NCBI RefSeq assembly: GCF_900182725.1
Contig: NZ_FXTO01000009.1
Span: 1-64,000, forward strand
Reading direction: 5' to 3'
Source: Thalassovita litoralis
GTDB taxonomy: Bacteria; Pseudomonadota; Alphaproteobacteria; Rhodobacterales; Rhodobacteraceae
DNA length: 64,000 bases
In this document: positions 63,204 through 64,000 of the stretch, in pieces
How positions within the stretch are numbered: the first letter of the stretch is position 1
How the letters are laid out: each line of letters opens with the position of its first letter
Notes under the pieces: generated by a model
Databases searched by the model: none
What the model was told of the DNA's origin: nothing
Seen by the model: only the letters and a program-made list of their open reading frames with translations
Made by a program: the position numbers and the translations under genes

Positions 63204-64000
63204 ACGCTATGGCACGCGGACCGTGCTGGATGATGTATCGCTGACCATTTCCGCTGGTGAACGGGTGGCCCTGCTGGGCCATAACGGGGCCGGGAAATCC
63301 ACGATGATGAAGCTGATCCTTGGCCTGATCCATGCCGACGGGGGCGCGGTGGATATTGCAGGCCATGCGCCGGGATCGTCCGTGGCGCGGTCACTGACGG
63401 CCTATCTGCCGGAAAACGCGGCCTTTCACCCGGCGCTAACCGCGCGGGAACAAATCCGTCACTACCTGCGCCTGCGGGGGCAACCTGCCAGCAAGGCTGA
63501 CGCGCTGTTGGAAAAGGTCGGGCTGGCTGATGCCGCACGCCGCCGCATTGGCACTTATTCCAAGGGGATGCGGCAGCGGGTTGGATTGGCCCAAGCCCTG
63601 ATCGGCGCGCCGCGCCTGATGATACTGGACGAACCGACCTCGGGGTTGGACCCGGTGTCGCGTCGTGAATTTTACGCGCTGTTGGATGAACTGGCCGCGC
63701 AGGGGACGGCGATTTTGCTATCGTCGCACGCGCTATCCGAGCTAGAGGCCCGTACCGATCGTATCGTGATCCTGTCGGGTGGCAAGATGGTCGCCGAAGG
63801 GCCGTTGGCGCAATTGCGCGGCGAAGCGGACTTGCCCCTGACGGTCCATATCCTGCCTGCCGAGGGGCAGGGCGCCGTGCTGGCCGCCGCCTTCCCCGAG
63901 GCCGAACCGCAGGGCAATGCGCTGTTCCTGCATTGCGCCCCAAGTGACAAGCTGGCGCTGCTGGAACGGATCGCGGCCAACCGTCATCTGGTGGCGGATT
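63169..64000 (+). CDS. nosF: NosF, ABC ATPase for NosZ maturation (3' end outside window)
   Basis: The ATPase of the NosDFY complex. From ATG 63169 (GGAGAG upstream) 277 codons are seen and the frame is open to the window edge; the family is about 300 residues, so little is missing. It has Walker A GHNGAGKST (37-45), signature YSKGMRQRVGLAQ, Walker B LMILDEPTSGLDP and the H-loop SSHALSE. nosY, and probably nosL and nosX, should follow beyond the edge. Confidence 0.93.
   Translation, partial: MMTILTLSHLTKRYGTRTVLDDVSLTISAGERVALLGHNGAGKSTMMKLILGLIHADGGAVDIAGHAPGSSVARSLTAYLPENAAFHPALTAREQIRHYLRLRGQPASKADALLEKVGLADAARRRIGTYSKGMRQRVGLAQALIGAPRLMILDEPTSGLDPVSRREFYALLDELAAQGTAILLSSHALSELEARTDRIVILSGGKMVAEGPLAQLRGEADLPLTVHILPAEGQGAVLAAAFPEAEPQGNALFLHCAPSDKLALLERIAANRHLVAD

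Noticed and set aside
1-64000. CRISPR arrays, rRNA operons, prophage modules and origins
   Set aside because: No regularly spaced direct repeats, no rRNA-like sequence, and no integrase, portal or terminase genes were seen.

Overview
The window looks like chromosomal DNA of a marine-type alphaproteobacterium of the order Rhodobacterales (Roseobacter/Rhodobacter relatives). The evidence is the GC-rich sequence, a GcrA cell-cycle regulator, the gene order SPOR lipoprotein - D,D-carboxypeptidase - tmk - holB - tatD - MBL hydrolase, a GlnK-AmtB pair, TRAP transport genes and a clade I nos operon. No genus can be assigned from the sequence alone. The left edge cuts into an IS5-family transposase; the right edge cuts into nosF.

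Layout. 1-135: end of an IS5-type element. 281-1659: mlaA-mlaC (lipid asymmetry). 1837-4020: class A penicillin-binding protein. 4280-5983: glnK-amtB (ammonium sensing and uptake). 6124-10153: rimO, an AsmA protein and a small lytic transglycosylase. 10330-12675: argD-argF with a candidate arginine-rich leader peptide and attenuator upstream. 12799-19061: ABC-2 permease, gcrA, pit phosphate transporter, NUDIX and hrpB. 19166-25672: meaB, rpmB, a small copper-associated pair (DUF2946-like protein plus PCu(A)C chaperone), a sirtuin, an LMW tyrosine phosphatase, a class IV aminotransferase, an L,D-transpeptidase and trpS. 25746-32036: a rhomboid-fold protein without catalytic residues, then tamB and tamA. 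32133-37544: a HlyD/FtsX/ATPase export operon and an AEC carrier. 37605-43047: the tmk-holB cell-wall and replication cluster.

Accessory part. A tRNA-Ser(UGA) gene at 43246-43335 is followed by wreckage: a 19-bp inverted repeat, the 3' half of a type III restriction Res gene split by an in-frame TGA, and the 3' end of an RTX gene. The two broken genes meet head to head near 45320. Next comes a compact eight-gene minus-strand operon (53868 down to 45915): TRAP transporter (dctPQM), a creatinase-like M24 enzyme that has lost most metal ligands, a TetR regulator, an ABM-fold monooxygenase, an acyl-CoA ligase and a DUF885 peptidase-like hydrolase. This looks like an uptake-and-degradation pathway for an unknown small carboxylate or amide, and it is the best candidate here for an undescribed system. 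A flavin reductase and an acetolactate-synthase-like TPP enzyme follow.

Right end. A palindromic TTGAC-N4-GTCAA site (FNR/NnrR type) precedes a DUF2946-like small protein, nosR, nosZ, nosD and nosF, the core of nitrous oxide reduction. The DUF2946-like protein shares a C-terminal RGPPS motif and overall plan with the one beside the copper chaperone near 21 kb, linking this small family to copper supply twice in one window.
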